In this document: in pieces, positions 37,048 to 51,840 of the stretch
Layout of the letters: each line of letters begins with the position of its first letter
Position numbering within the stretch: position 1 is the first letter of the stretch
NCBI GenBank assembly: GCA_034508935.3
Contig: CM067448.1
Span: forward strand, 1,805,301 to 1,869,300
Direction: 5' to 3'
From: Berghia stephanieae
Taxonomy: Eukaryota > Mollusca > Gastropoda > Nudibranchia > Aeolidiidae
Length of the DNA stretch: 64,000 nucleotides
Notes under the pieces: generated by a model
Database searches by the model: none
The model's input: only the letters and a program-made list of their open reading frames with translations
What the model was told of the DNA's origin: nothing
Translations under genes and position numbers: made by a program

Positions 37048-40000
37048 GTATGAGTAGTTTTTTTAAATGGGATCAAGTTATTTTAAACATCGCCATTGTA
37101 AATGAATTATAACACCTCTAACTCTTTACTTACATTAAACATATCCAAACCAGCATTGTCTCTTTCGATAGAAATGGTAATATCCCCTTACAGGCATCAT
37201 GTCTCGTTCTACGTGTTAAATGTTTCTGTTGTCTAGGAACCCCTTGTAAAGCGATTTGAACTTGTTTGCTTTATAAATGCTCATTGTTTTGTTTTTTTTT
37301 GATTTTGTTTTTGTTTTTCTCATCATGCCAGTCTGGGGTGATGAGTTATATATTTCTGGTTCTTCCTTGAGACTATGGAATATGATAAGGTTGTTGTTTT
37401 CTATTGATTCCTTTGTCAAGGATGATGCAGTTGGATTGTCACGCCAAGAAGAACAAGAACTGAACAAAGCTTTGTATGCCTCTCTCAATGAAACACGCAG
37501 GAGTAAGTCCATGTCCAGTTTGACTGGCCTCGAAGTTGAGGACCAGGATTTCACATCCAGACCAAGAAGTAGTGGCTTGCTTGGCAAGTCATCATTGCCA
37601 TCTAAAGGAAATAAAATCACATTGGGAAAGAAACGTTCTCTGCGACGAGGAGGAGAACCTTTGGCAAAGCGTTTATTTCGAAGTGATTCAACAGGTGAGT
37701 TGTAGTCACTCTTTGAAGAAATTTAAGATAAGATAAGATTTAAAAAATAAGATTCCCTTTATTCATCCCCATGGGGATATTTTTCTTTAGGGTCCATTCC
37801 AAGGGAAGACTGGAATAACCCAGGTGTCAGCCGCAAAGTGAGCTAGGGCGAGGTGACTTGCTCAAGGCCACACAGCTTGGCGGGTAATCAAACTCGGTAC
37901 CTTTCAGGTACGAAGCAAAGACCTTACCTCTGAGCCACGCTGTCCCATATTCACACAGTAAACTGAGAATGCGACCATCATTCATTTAATACTTTAAATC
38001 TTAGATGTCCAGTAGATGAGTTTGAACACAACATTGACACATGCTTCTATGTGGGTAAATTGTTCATTCATTAAATCTCATTTATTGTGTTAAGGGTGAA
38101 TAAGATCTGTTGACTTATAAAACCATGATTGCTTCATCGTAATTGGATTCAATAGTCTGATGTCACGTCACCCAGCAACGGTGGCTATCGTGGTTCTAAA
38201 CAAAGAAAATCTGTACTTTTTATTCTTCATGCTGGCTAGAACTTTTCATATGTCTTGTGATCAGAATGTGTAAAAGTCAAAATTGATCAGATTTATAATG
38301 TTTTTTTTCCCTCTGGATACGCTTTTATGTTCGTCGGAGAAATATTTCATAAGGGCGGCCGCCATTGTTCTGATAGTTTAGAGCCAGTTACTAAGTTACC
38401 ATGCGTCATTACGAGGGAAGTGATGTTACGACTGTTGAAGCGTATTAATTATAACACGAATTCCTCAATTCCTTGTTAAGCATTCACTTGATATTTCCAA
38501 GTTTTACAGTTTTGTTGATAAAAGTATTTCCCTGAACGTTGTTTTGCATGTGTAGCTCCTGTTGATAATTCTTGTTCTTGACAAAGAAGAGTTGAGGTGT
38601 CTGTGTCAACATCATTGTCAGTTAAATTTGCCTCAACACAGGAAGGACTTCATGGTTTTTGTTTCTTATCTTTCTTTCTGTGTGTGACTTGACAGCTTAG
38701 ATGTACAGTCTATCGTCTTTACACAAAAAGAGTTGAAGTGAATAGGAAAGTGCCAGAAGACAATAGAGAATAAAAAATGTTCGCGGCGGTGATGGGGGTT
38801 TGAACCCGCGACCTTACTGGTATGACAACTCCGCCTGGCCGTTGAGAGCGTGACTCTAGCGTATGAGCTATCCACGATTAGCTCATAACATTTTTTTTTA
38901 TTCTCTATTGTCTTCTGGCACTTTCCTACTCACTTCATCTCTTGTTGTTACCAACATAAGTGCCTGCTCCACTCACTTTACACAAAAGTCAAGTAAGGTG
39001 AAATGTGGTAAATGGTTTGATGGGTTACAGTGTACTATCCCTCTTGATATTGTAAGAGTTCGTGCAAAAAAGGATGCCTGACTGATGACTAGTACTGTAT
39101 GAAATGGAAAATATGTTCTATATGGTGTGCCAGGAGAATAAATAATCATTGCAAAGTGCATGGTAAATCCATGGAAATGCTCTATATTAATGTGTTTTTA
39201 GAAAATTAGAAATGGAAATGCAATCAGTTTATGCTGTTCTTTGTCCACCCAGGCTCCAGTGAGGATAATTTAAACATTGATGAAAGCAGCAAAGACTCTG
39301 TCAAGTCCTCATCCAGTTCCGGCAATGGCTCCAAAAAGTAAGAATTTTAACAGTGTTTTACATTTGTGACTCAAGCCAAAGCTAACACGTATCGGGATGT
39401 GTCGTTTCCCATTCAGGGCAAATGTGACCTGCTTTGTCCATCTGGTGTGATGTCACAGTGAGGTAGTCCTTCAAGGCCATTAGGTCCATATCCCCTATTC
39501 TATAACGTGAAATCAACAATAGCAATTGCTTGCTACCCTGACAGGACACTATCCTATCGTAAAGTACTTTCCACCAGATCTAATTGACCCAATCACCCAA
39601 CCACTGCTGGGTGGTCAAGGGTGGGGGGTTGAAAATTTTTTTGGGCTTCACCTGGGATCAATTTCTGACCTTTTGCATGTGATTCGAGTGCTCTACCAGC
39701 TGAGTTAAGGAAACACCCATGTCAGAGTGAGGTGGATCCAAAAGTTGACTTTAAAGTTAAGATGATCAGAAATAGGAAATGTTGAGTTGACACACTTTAA
39801 TGTAACTATTTATTCTACTCAACCAGACACACAGAAATAGGAAATGTTGAGTTGACACACTTTAATGTAACTATTTATTCTACTCAACCAGACACACAGA
39901 AATAGGAAATGTTGAGTTGACACACTTTAATGTAACTATTTATTCTACTCAACCAGACACACAGAAATAGGAAATGTTGAGTTGACACACTTTAATGTAA

Positions 40001-43000
40001 CTATTTATTCTACTCAACCAGACACACAGAAATAGGAAATGTTGAGTTGATACACATTAATCTAACAAGCCAAACATTGAATATCGAATCGAATTGTAAC
40101 TAGTGCTTGTTTTCCCAAACCAATTTCATGATGAGTTAATCACACAATTATAGAATTGAACATCAGTTTGCTTTGTCTGGGTTATCAGTTGTAATTTCTT
40201 ACAGACTGATAAGAGGTTAAAGTTTGTATTTAGCTTTATCTGGAACTTGTAGATTTGGTTTTCTGTATCTGACATATTGTCAGGTTAGCAGACGATGGCA
40301 GTCACCAGTATTTATAGTGGTCTTCAAGCCAAAGTTGATCATCTCAGATAAATTTTTTAAAATACTCGTGTTAAATGTTTGTTATGAGCTGGTTTCCATA
40401 AAGATATAAATGTTTGACTGATGACTATGTGACAGATATCCATACTTAGGTTATATTATGTAAAGTCATTAGATTACAGATGTCATTTTTATTCAGTTTA
40501 TTATTAGTATTATTATCATTATTATTATTGTTATTAATTATCATCATCAATATTATGATAATTATTGATCAATGTTTGCTCTACATGTATCCTTATTATT
40601 ACAACTGCTGTTAGTAATAAACGTTATTATCATGGAAGTGGTAAGACAAATTCAAGAATCATAATCATCTTACCCCAATCAAATTTTAACCTGTGAAGAC
40701 AATGTCAGTTTCTTCCACAGGAAAATCCATGCCCAGCGCAAATTTGCTCAAGGCTGTTCTCTGCCTGGGACACCAATGTGCTCACCGACCAAGGCCAGCA
40801 CTACGCCTGTCAAGCTGCTTTCTCGCACTCCAAAAACAGAAGATTTTCTCACTTTTCTCTGTCTCAGAGGTTACCAGTCATTTAGTGTTGTCAGCATGCC
40901 GTTGTTGTTATTGTTTCCCAGTTTCCTTTTAACATTTTATTTCAGTTGTGTTAATTTTGCAGACGCGAATGTGTCAGAGTTTTGGCACACCTCCTCCCCT
41001 CCCTTAACTTTATTGTTTTGTTTTTTATTTGTTTTGTTTGTTTGTTTGTTTGTTTTAATTACATAGCTATTGGTGACCTTAGTTATTATTTTTAATGTTT
41101 GAAATTAGTTGTAGTAGAACAAATTAAGATAGATGTTGTTTTGAAATTAGTTGTAAGAGGAAAAAATTAAGATAGATGTTGTTTTGAAATTAATTGTAGT
41201 AGAACAAATGTAAGATAAATGTTGTTTTGAAATTAGTTGTAGTAATAATAGTAATGCTGAAAAAACTCATATAGAGCTATAACACCAGAGACAACAGACT
41301 CTAAGCGCTTAAATTACAAATTACTTTAGCTGAAACATACTCATTCGCACACACACAACACAACAGAAACCAGATGCCTATCTTGCTTCTCATATCATCT
41401 ACTAAAATCGAAACAAAGATATGTTTTAAGCGAATGTTTAAAAATATACAACGATTCTTTTTCACGAAAAACAAATATAAGATAGATGTTGTTTTGAATT
41501 TAGTTGTAGTAGAACAAATTTAAGATAGATGTTGTTTTGAAATTGGTTGTAGTAGAACAGATATAAGATAGATGTTTTGAAATTAGTTGTAGTAGAATAA
41601 ATATAAGATAGATGTTGTTTTGAATTTAGTTGTAGTAGAACAAATTTAAAATAGATGTTGTTTTGAAATTGGTTGTAGTAGAACAGATATAAGATAGATG
41701 TTGTTTTGAATTTAGTTGTAGTAGAACAAATTTAAAATAGATGTTGTTTTGAAATTGGTTGTAGTAGAACAGATATAAGATAGATGTTGTTTTGAATTTA
41801 GTTGTAGTAGAACAAATTTTAAATAGATGTTGTTTTGAAATTGGTTGTAGTAGAACAGATGTAAGATAGATGTTTTGAAATTAGTTGTAATTGAATAAAT
41901 ATAAGATAGATGTTGTTTTGAAATTAGTTGTAGTTGAATAAATATAAGATAGATATTGTTTTGAAATTAGTTGTAGTAGAACGAATGTAAGATAGATGTT
42001 GTTTTGAAATTAGTTGTAGTAGAATAAATATAAGATAGATATTGTTTTGAAATTAGTTGTAGTAGAATAAATATAAGATAGATGTTTTGAAATTAGTTGT
42101 AGTAGAATAAATATAAGATAGATGTTTTGAGATTTCCGTGTTTGGTATTTTACAAAGACTATAAATATGAATGTGAGTTAGCTAACTGTGAATTGTTTCA
42201 GAAGGGTCCAGTTTGTTCAAGATTTACTTGTTGGCCTCCAAATGTGTTCGAGACTGTTGTGTTGTCAATACTTTGAAAATAGAGAGATTAAAAAGGGGAA
42301 TTGAGACGTATTTAAGATTTCCGTGCTGCACTGTGGTTGTAGTACGTAGAGCAAATAGAAGATAGATGTTGTTTTATTGTTAAATGTTTTCTACACTTGC
42401 TTCCCAAACCTTCCATGGGGTTGTTATTAAAAAATATTCGAAGTTCTGGGGAAAATTCTGTAATACCCAAAATGTAAAATTTTCATCTTTATTTCTTTGA
42501 CTGATCACTTTTAAATGATAAAGAATGATTGCAATATAACTCATTTGGTTACATTTCTATCTGTGCATAAAGTCAAGGCTAATATATACAAATATAAAAT
42601 TTAATTTTTACTTGGCCTCCTAAAAAAATCTCTAGATCATACAAGATTCATTCAAAAGAGAACCGTCCCAATTCATTTTAGTTATAATTTGAATGAAATA
42701 TCTAATGATTTGAGAATCATATTTTGGGAAATTGTGTTTGAAAAATAGGCATATCATGCAAACAAATTCACTTGTCTTGGTACTAAATGTCTGTTGAATA
42801 TTATATACAGTGTTAAATGATCATTAAACAACAATGTTTGTTTTTTGAAGATATTTTTCCAATGTTTCTCAGGTTCCCCTGCTCTTCCTCCTCATCTGGA
42901 CTTTTTTAACTTTTCAAAAGAAGAGCTCCCTTTACGTGACGACAGTCCAAAGGCGTCATGGTCAGGTAGAAGAAAACAGATCCACCAGTCTTGTTTGGAT

Positions 43001-46000
43001 GAGCATTGGAGTTCTAGTAGTGGAGCCAGCGATGAGGTAGTCAACCCTGTGGGAGACAAACCTCCATCAGTAAGTCATCACTTCTATCATCATATATAAA
43101 TGTCTTGTGATATGACACTTGCCTAAGGACTGGAGGGTCCAGGGTTCTAGTAGTGATGAGGTAGTCAACCCTGTGGGAGACAAACCTCCATCAGTAAGTC
43201 GTCACTTCTATTGTGATATGTCTCTTTATGTTTTGACACTCGCCTGTGGACCAGGGTTTGAGTCCGGAGCAGGGCAGAGTTGAGTCCTTGGAAAAGGTCC
43301 TTTTCTCACATTCTCTAACTGTACTCAGGTATAAAATGAGTACCTGGTCATTAACAGTGCTGTCTCTGTCCGTGGGGAAAAAAATTAATTGTATTATAGC
43401 CTACCAGGCATCATGTCTTGTTCTACATGTTTTGGGAAGCTGAAATAATTGAGCCTTTATATAGCGCAATATCCACTAAATGTGCTCAAATTACTTTACA
43501 AGGCGTTTCTAGGTTTGTTGGAGAACAGTCAACTGAAATTGAATTGCAATTTTTCCATAAAATGAAAAACATATCGACTACATAGCTGAAAGAGAATAGT
43601 GGGAGAGATTGAACTTTGATTTTTTACACTCCATTTTGTAAAGATACTGTAAAAATAATTTTAACTGAATTAAGGAGACTTGTCTTTCTATATCCATATA
43701 GGCGTATTTTGATTTCAGTATAATGGTTGAAAAGGGGTCTTGATAGCTCAAGGGGTAGAGCGCTCGCTTCACACACATTGGCACCAAGATCTACCCCGGG
43801 TGAAGTCAAGATTTTTTTCTTGACCTCGAGGTCCCAGGTTTGAGAGTTCTTGCCGAGATGAAGTTTATTTAAATCGATCAATATTTGAAGGACAAGTTTT
43901 TTTGCCGAATTTTTGAATGCCTGTTTTTCTAGAGTACATTAGTTGTCTGGTGAATGTTGACATAGATTGAATGATATGACCTAGTGGACCACTGATCAAT
44001 AAATTGATTGTCATAGGGATTAGATTTTGTCACAAACTGGTGAGAGCCAACATAGATTGAATGATATGACCTAGTGGACCACGGATCAATAAATTGATTG
44101 TCATAGAGATTAGATTTTGTCACAAACTGGTGAGAGCCAACAAAGATTGAATGATATGACCTAGTGGACCACGGATCAATAAATTGATTGTCATAGGGAT
44201 TAGATTTTGTCACAAACTGGTGAGAGCCAACATAGATTGAATGATATGACCTAGTGGACCACGGATCAATAAATTGATTGTCATAGGGATTAGATTTTGT
44301 CACAAACTGGTGAAAGCCAACATAGATTGAATGATATGACCTAGTGGACCACGGATCAATAAATTGATTGTCATAGGGATTAGATTTTGTAACAAACTGG
44401 TGAGAGCCAACATAGATTGAATGATATGACCTAGTGGACCACAGATCAATAAATTGATTGTCATAGAGATTAGATTTTGTCACAAACTGGTGAAAGCCAA
44501 CATAGATTGAATGATATGACCTAGTGGACCACGGATCAATAAATTGATTGTCATAGGATTAGATTTTGTCACAAACTGGTGAAAGCCAACATAGATTGAA
44601 TGATATGACCTAGTGGACCACGGATCAATAAATTGATTGTCATAGGGATTAGATTTTGTCACAAACTGGTGAGAGCCAACATAGATTGAATGATATGACC
44701 TAGTGGACCACAGATCAATAAATTGATTGTCATAGAGATTAGATTTTGTCACAAACTGGTGAAAGCCAACATAGATTGAATGATATGACCTAGTGGACCA
44801 CGGATCAATAAATTGATTGTCATAGAGATTAGATTTTGTCACAAACTGGTGACAGCCAACATAGATTGAATGATATGACCTAGTGGACCACAGATCAATA
44901 AATTGATTGTCATAGGGATTAGATTTTGTCACAAACTGGTGAAAGCCAACATAGATTGAATGATATGACCTAATGGACCACGGATCAATAAATTGATTGT
45001 CATAGGGATTAGATTTTGTCACAAACTGGTGAGAGCCAACATAGATTGAATGATATGACCTAGTGGACCACGGATCAATAAATTGATTGTCATAGAGATT
45101 AGATTTTGTCACAAACTGGTGAAAGCCAACATAGATTGAATGATATGACCTAATGAACCACGGATCAATAAATTGATTGTCATAGGGATTAGATTTTGTC
45201 ACAAACTGGTGAGAGCCAACATAGATTGAATGATATGACCTAGTGGACCACGGATCAATAAATTGATTGTCATAGGGATTAGATTTTGTCACAAACTGGT
45301 GAGAGCCAACATAGAATGATATGACCTAGTGGACCACGGATCAATAAATTGATTGTCATAGGGATTAGATTTTGTCACAAACTGGTGAGAGCCAACATAG
45401 ATTGAATGATATGACCTAGTGGACCACGGATCAATAAATTGATTGTCATAGGGATTAGATTTTGTCACAAACTGGTGAGAGCCAACATAGATAGAATGAT
45501 ATGACCTAGTGGACCACGGATCAATAAATTGATTGTCATAGGGATTAGATTTTGTCACAAACTGGTGAGAGCCAACATAGATTGAATGATATGACCTAGT
45601 GGACCACGGATCAATAAATTGATTGTCATAGGGATTAGATTTTGTCACAAACTGGTGAGAGCCAACATAGATTGAATGATATGACCTAGTGGACCACGGA
45701 TCAATAAATTGATTGTCATAGAGATTAGATTTTGTCACAAACTGGTGAAAGCCAACATAGATTGAATGATATGACCTAATGAACCACGGATCAATAAATT
45801 GATTGTCATCGGGATTAGATTTTGTCACAAACTGGTGAGAGCCAACATAGATTGAATGATATGACCTAGTGGACCACGGATCAATAAATTGATTGTCATA
45901 GAGATTAGATTTTGTCACAAACTGGTGAAAGCCAACATAGATTGAATGATATGACCTAATGAACCACGGATCAATAAATTGATTGTCATAGGGATTAGAT

Positions 46001-49000
46001 TTTGTCACAAACTGGTGAGAGCCAACATAGATTGAATGATATGACCTAGTGGACCACGCATCAATAAATTGATTGTCATAGAGATTAGATTTTGTCACAA
46101 ACTGGTGAGAGCCAACATAGATTGAATGATATGACCTAGTGGACCACGGATCAATAAATTGATTGTCATAGGGATTAGATTTTGTCACAAACTGATGAGA
46201 GCCAACATAAATTGAATGATATGACCTAGTGGACCACGCATCAATAAATTGATTGTCATAGAGATTAGATTTTGTCACAAACTGGTGAGAGCCAACATAG
46301 ATTGAATGATATGACCTAGTGGACCACGGATCAATAAATTGATTGTCATAGGGATTAGATTTTGTCACAAACTGATGAGAGCCAACATAAATTGAATGAT
46401 ATGACCTAATGGCCCACGGATCAATAAATTGATTGTCATAGAGATTAGATTTTGTCACAAGAAGTTTATTTGGCTCACCAGTCATCAATGTTTCACGGAC
46501 CACAAATGAAAAACCAATTGTATATAAGATTGACTTGCTCAGGTGTATTTGTCTATGAAGATTCAATGATTAGGAATCTTAATTTTATTGACCTTTTTGT
46601 CTTATTTTATTTCAGGTCAGATCTTTGAGAAGCAGGAGATTTTAGTCTTTGAGAAATAAATAAAATAAACATTCCTCTTGTGAGAGAATTAAAATGTATC
46701 ACTTTGTAATTTGAAAGGACACAGTGTAAAACTTTGTGCCATTTCATTTATGATGATGAGACAAATGTCATATTCATTTTGATTCATTGATAGAATTACA
46801 GGAAGAGTCTTTTAGTGCTGAACGCATTGATAAGTGTGGACAAAAATACCTTTCTTGTTTTATTTGTTTTATTTTATATGTTTTTTCCTTCCTTACTCTG
46901 ATTTTTATTTGTGTTCTTGAGTTTTTAATTTTAAAGTTTTACTTTGAGTTTCATTCATTAATGATTTTTTGTTCTACAAGAGTTCATGGAGATCTGATGT
47001 TTGAAATAGAGTAGAGATATTTCATTGGCAATATCAAGCCTTACACGAGCTATTTTTCACAGCTAATATACTTGTACAATCTGACTTCATAATGTTGCTA
47101 GATTGGCATCACATCATTTCATACCCTGACTAAAGCCTTTAATCAAACCACGTATGAATTAAAACCAATGGTCAAGTTCTCCACTTTAATTCAATGTTAA
47201 ATACTTTAGTTCGATCATAATAATTATTCTAATGTCTTATTTTATTATGCAGGCAAAAATTGCCTATGGTCAAAAACCCCAATAGCGAAAAAGATTGTCC
47301 TGAAATTAATAAATCGATAACATTACTGACTGCATGGTTGACCATTTTATAATCTGTTCAGTTTTGAGACTTAACGTTACCATGAATGAATGTTACTGTT
47401 GCCATCTGGGTTGACAACTAAATCGGCTGGATATTCCTTCTTTTACTTAGTGAATTGGGAATTTGAACTTTAAGGAAAACACTCATGAATAAAATAATTG
47501 GGTAATTTTAAATGTGTCTCCATATATTGAACTATTCTCAAAGCAGCAATTATAGGGAATACTAAATTGTCATCAGACGTTCTTATCTTGCCTTTATGAT
47601 TAAAAATGCATTTTGGCTTTTAAAAGAATTTTTTAGATATAATATATATATACACTTGTAAGCAGTCTAATAAGTAGATTTTTAAAATTTTCGTTTTAAT
47701 ATGTGTATGATAATGTACTTCATTCCTGTCTGTGAACCAAATGTACAAAATAATTCCAGTGAAAAGTTCCAAAGCTGATTATGGAATACTACAAGGAGAT
47801 CATTTGTTCTTACCAAACTTTTTATCATTTTAAAATGTCCTACATTTTCTTGTAAGTTTTTTAAAGATGGCCTTTTGTCATCTCACCTAGATGTTGTTTG
47901 TTTGTTTTGTTGGGTTTTTTTGGAGGGAGGGTGTTAATTGGTATTGCAAAACAATGAAGTTGATTAATATGTTTGGATATTTACCCAGTTTTTATAACAG
48001 TTATGTGTGATACAGTGACAGACAAAACAGCTTAATAAATACCACAAAATAATCTCACAAAAATCCTCTTTTTAATATGTTTTCTATTTGCTTGGGCTGA
48101 CACTATATCACACACCAACTTTCCACATTTTAATTTTCTTACAGCAATTATGCCTTCATTTCTTTTTTAACTTCCACGTTTTATTTTAATATTTTTTACT
48201 ATATGACACACAAAGTTGACATTTTCCAACCTAACCCATAAATTTTCAGGCTGAGAAATGTAAAGTGTCCCAGGCTAAGGGGTCTGCAGCAAGGGCAAGT
48301 GCTGGCACACTGGAAACAGCTCGTGGTATCGCCAGTCTCCGTCAGGGTTTACAACCAAAGGTATCGTCCTCTTCATCGTCATCTTCGTCGTCATCTCCCC
48401 GTTTGTGTCGCAATACTCCACGTAGTCTGGCTCCAGTTTCTTACCACTCTCCTACTAATCCCAGTAACAAACCTGCCAAATTTGACAAACCTAGGTATTA
48501 CTTCATGCCCCACTCCTCCTCGTCCTCTCTACTACCATCTCAAGGGAGTGGGGTCCTACCAGGGGAGTTTACTCCTCCATCCTACAAGTGTCATCACATG
48601 GGAAAACATTCTCCTTTGATTTACGGGGCAAGTCCATCTCATATAGTCGACAGTCCGCGCTATCTCTATCCCTTACCTACACCATTGACGGGAGAAAGGA
48701 AGCGGAAGCGACGATCTTCCTCGTCTTTCTTCTCTAGTGGCGATAGTAGTTGCAAGGTAACTCACTGTGCACTGGATGCTTTGTCTTTTCTTTGCTTTGT
48801 TTGGAATTTTTACGAGTAGTACCTTAGCTTAGCACCACTGGGTGGCTTCTGTGGTTGTCTCTGGCTTGAAGCATTGGCTTAAACTAGATCATGATTGTAG
48901 ACATTTTTATTTCCTATCCCTAAATTTTATTAATAAGTTACTATAATGTGATTTTTTATAAGGTAATCTGTGAGTTTCCATTTTAGAATAGATTTGATTG

Positions 49001-50555
49001 GTTCTAAAGCTGTAGAGTAGAATCGTCAGATTGTAAGACGTCAACACAAGAAAAATGGACATTAACTCCTGACACTTTATTTCGATTTGTCTATCAATTT
49101 ACTGATTAAGCTTTCCACTCTTGTAAGCCCCGAATGACCACAACAATCAGCTTTTCAGTAGATTTTCGACCAATCAAAAGACAGGATTTGTGACACACCC
49201 TTAAAGCCCACTCCTCCTGGAGCAGTGATAGTAATACTTGTGTAGTTTTCTTGGTTTAGAAATCACTTCCCTTGATTTCTGAATGATAACTGATTGGACT
49301 GTCCAAGAGGTGTGGTTATGTCCCTTCTAGTACGAGTTTATTGTATGATGATCCAATATGACAAAAATATGAAAAGTCTTCTCTCTGTACTCTTCTGGCG
49401 TGTAACTAATCTTTCCTTTTTTTTCATATAAGGTAAAGTCATTCACATCATTGAAGTTTGAGTCTTGTGTTCCCCAAAAGGATGTGTGTGTGTGTGACAA
49501 CATACCAATTGAATCTCAATGTAAGATTGTTTAACTCACTCAATCTGAGAGATTTTTGCTACTTTTCAAAATTGGAAAAAATGCATTAAAAATGAGCATG
49601 TACATAGATAGTTTTATTCAACTCTCATTAACACACAAATAACTAAAAACATTAGCTTTGATACTACGTCTATAATTTGTCTCATAAAAATGTAATAAAT
49701 AGGCATGGGGTAGAAGTAACCCGGGTAAACTACGGATATCGTCTGTGTTAAGGTTGAATGAGTTAATACCGAGTTATAGTTGCTCACCGAATGGACACCG
49801 AACGAACGACTTACCGATCACGTGATCAGTTTTTTATCGCGTCCTCTCGTCTAATCTCGTCACTCCGGAATAGAAAGAGGAGGCGGAGCTTATGATATAA
49901 CGCAATGAAAGTTCTGTCCGATGACGGGTGGGGGGATATCACCTCTCCAAAACTTACCTTATTATATGAGATCTTGAGATTCTTATCCAATCATCGATTG
50001 CTCGTTTGACAGTTCGCTTGTGAACAGTTAGGAGACCATCTCTTGATTTATGGGCAGGCGGCTTTGCGTAAAGGCGGTGATTGTTGTATACATCAAAGAG
50101 TACCGCTGACCGATGGGTAAATAGTGATTGTGTAACCCAAAAGCCATGCCGACTCGACTGCAAGGTCTTGTATGTAATAGTTGCGTCACCCTCTCAACGC
50201 TCAGGAATTAATTAGTGAGGACTCTCAGTATATATATATATTAAAAAAACAAACAACGCTTTTGAATCACACGAGATACATCAGTGTGCTCGTCGCATTG
50301 AGAATTGAAAAATGAGATATAAATCAAGAAAACCGACCGGAAAATAAAGAAACTATCATTAAATTTTAAAAATTGAGCAATATTTTTTTCAAAATCAATC
50401 GACTAGAAAAAATTTTTATTTCTAAACCTATTTTTGTGAAACAAAGATAAATGTTTTCCTTTTTGCAAGCTGATTCAACAATGCGGTTTTCAAATTTATC
50501 GTATACGTAATCATTTGGAAGCTCCCGAGAAAGGTATTTTTGTGTAATCTCCTTC

Positions 50556-50588
<33 letters not shown>

Positions 50589-51787
50589 AACATATACAAA
50601 CAATACACGAACAATACACATCCCTGGTCATCTATTGCCTATATTATTAATGTTAATATATATACATCCCATGCTGATTGTCACTACCCCCCCCCCCCCC
50701 CACCCCCCCAACCATTTCCACCATCCAAGTACCAGCGGCCTTTTCTCTTTGATTTCGTATCATGGTCTACCCGAAGCCCAACACCTCGATCGTTTGTGGG
50801 TCAACCCCCCCCCCTCCCCCCTCCCTCCACCTTCGCCCGTAATCAATTTATAATTTTCTCTCTGTATAGAGCGCCACGTGCACAATTATATACTATTGAA
50901 TGACACTGACCTTGCCCCTCCCCTAACACAAGCCAACAGCAACCCAAGCTATCCTCTATCACGTGACCTTAGATCCGATGCTGCATATCGCTTGAGAGTC
51001 TTCACTATCCAGATCTCGTTCATGGTCACGTGAGAAGGCTAATATCCGTTCGGGTTCGGCGTTCGGCGTCTCGTTCGACCCGATTTCGTTAAAAGCCTAA
51101 TGGTGAAATGTGGCCAAATTCAGATGATGGTTCTCGTGTCTTCCTTATGATTTAACTGTTTGTACATTAAGTAACACAAGAATAGAAGTGGAAATATTTT
51201 TTTGTTTGAACTTTCAGTGGACGGGTCACTCAATTGAACTACTCTAAACATAGTCTATGGCATTTTAAATATTTATATACAGTGCATTCCATGTTATGTG
51301 GTTCATTATCCTCAACTACTTTTTCTCAAACAAAATCTCATAGAAAAAGAATTTGGCATAGTTTAATTGCAGATTTTGATTTATTTAAAGAAAAAATGGT
51401 TCGACTTGATTAAGGTAAAATCTTAAAAATATGTGACGTACATACGAAATATTATATAAATGGCCAAAGTCAGCGTTATGTGGATCATCTCTTTGTCCAG
51501 TGATTTTCGACACTGGAATTGAATAATATGATAGCTGACATGTTTATATTATTATAAACTTTAATGATTTAACTGTCTTATGCAGACATAGAAAAAATCA
51601 CAAATTATTGCCCGTTAAGTGGATCACTTTCTTTTGAGTTCATTCTGTGGAACAGCATTTTATAATAACCCCTCTTTTGAAGAGACAACACTCCAGATTT
51701 TATTTAGAGATATTTCCTTTTATAAAGCATATTATGTGTCTTATCAAGATGAAGACCGTTTGGAGCCCTGTCGGCCAGAGACCTCTC

Positions 51788-51840
<53 letters not shown>

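Noticed and set aside
38780-38880. Functional tRNA genes (also 15500-15545 and 43735-43800)
   Set aside because: A/B-box-like sequences are present but stems do not close and each sits in a SINE or foldback repeat.
43929-46566. Three long minus-strand frames as a real repeat-protein gene
   Set aside because: Consequence of a 90-bp period; no promoter, start context or splice support. Kept only as a finding.
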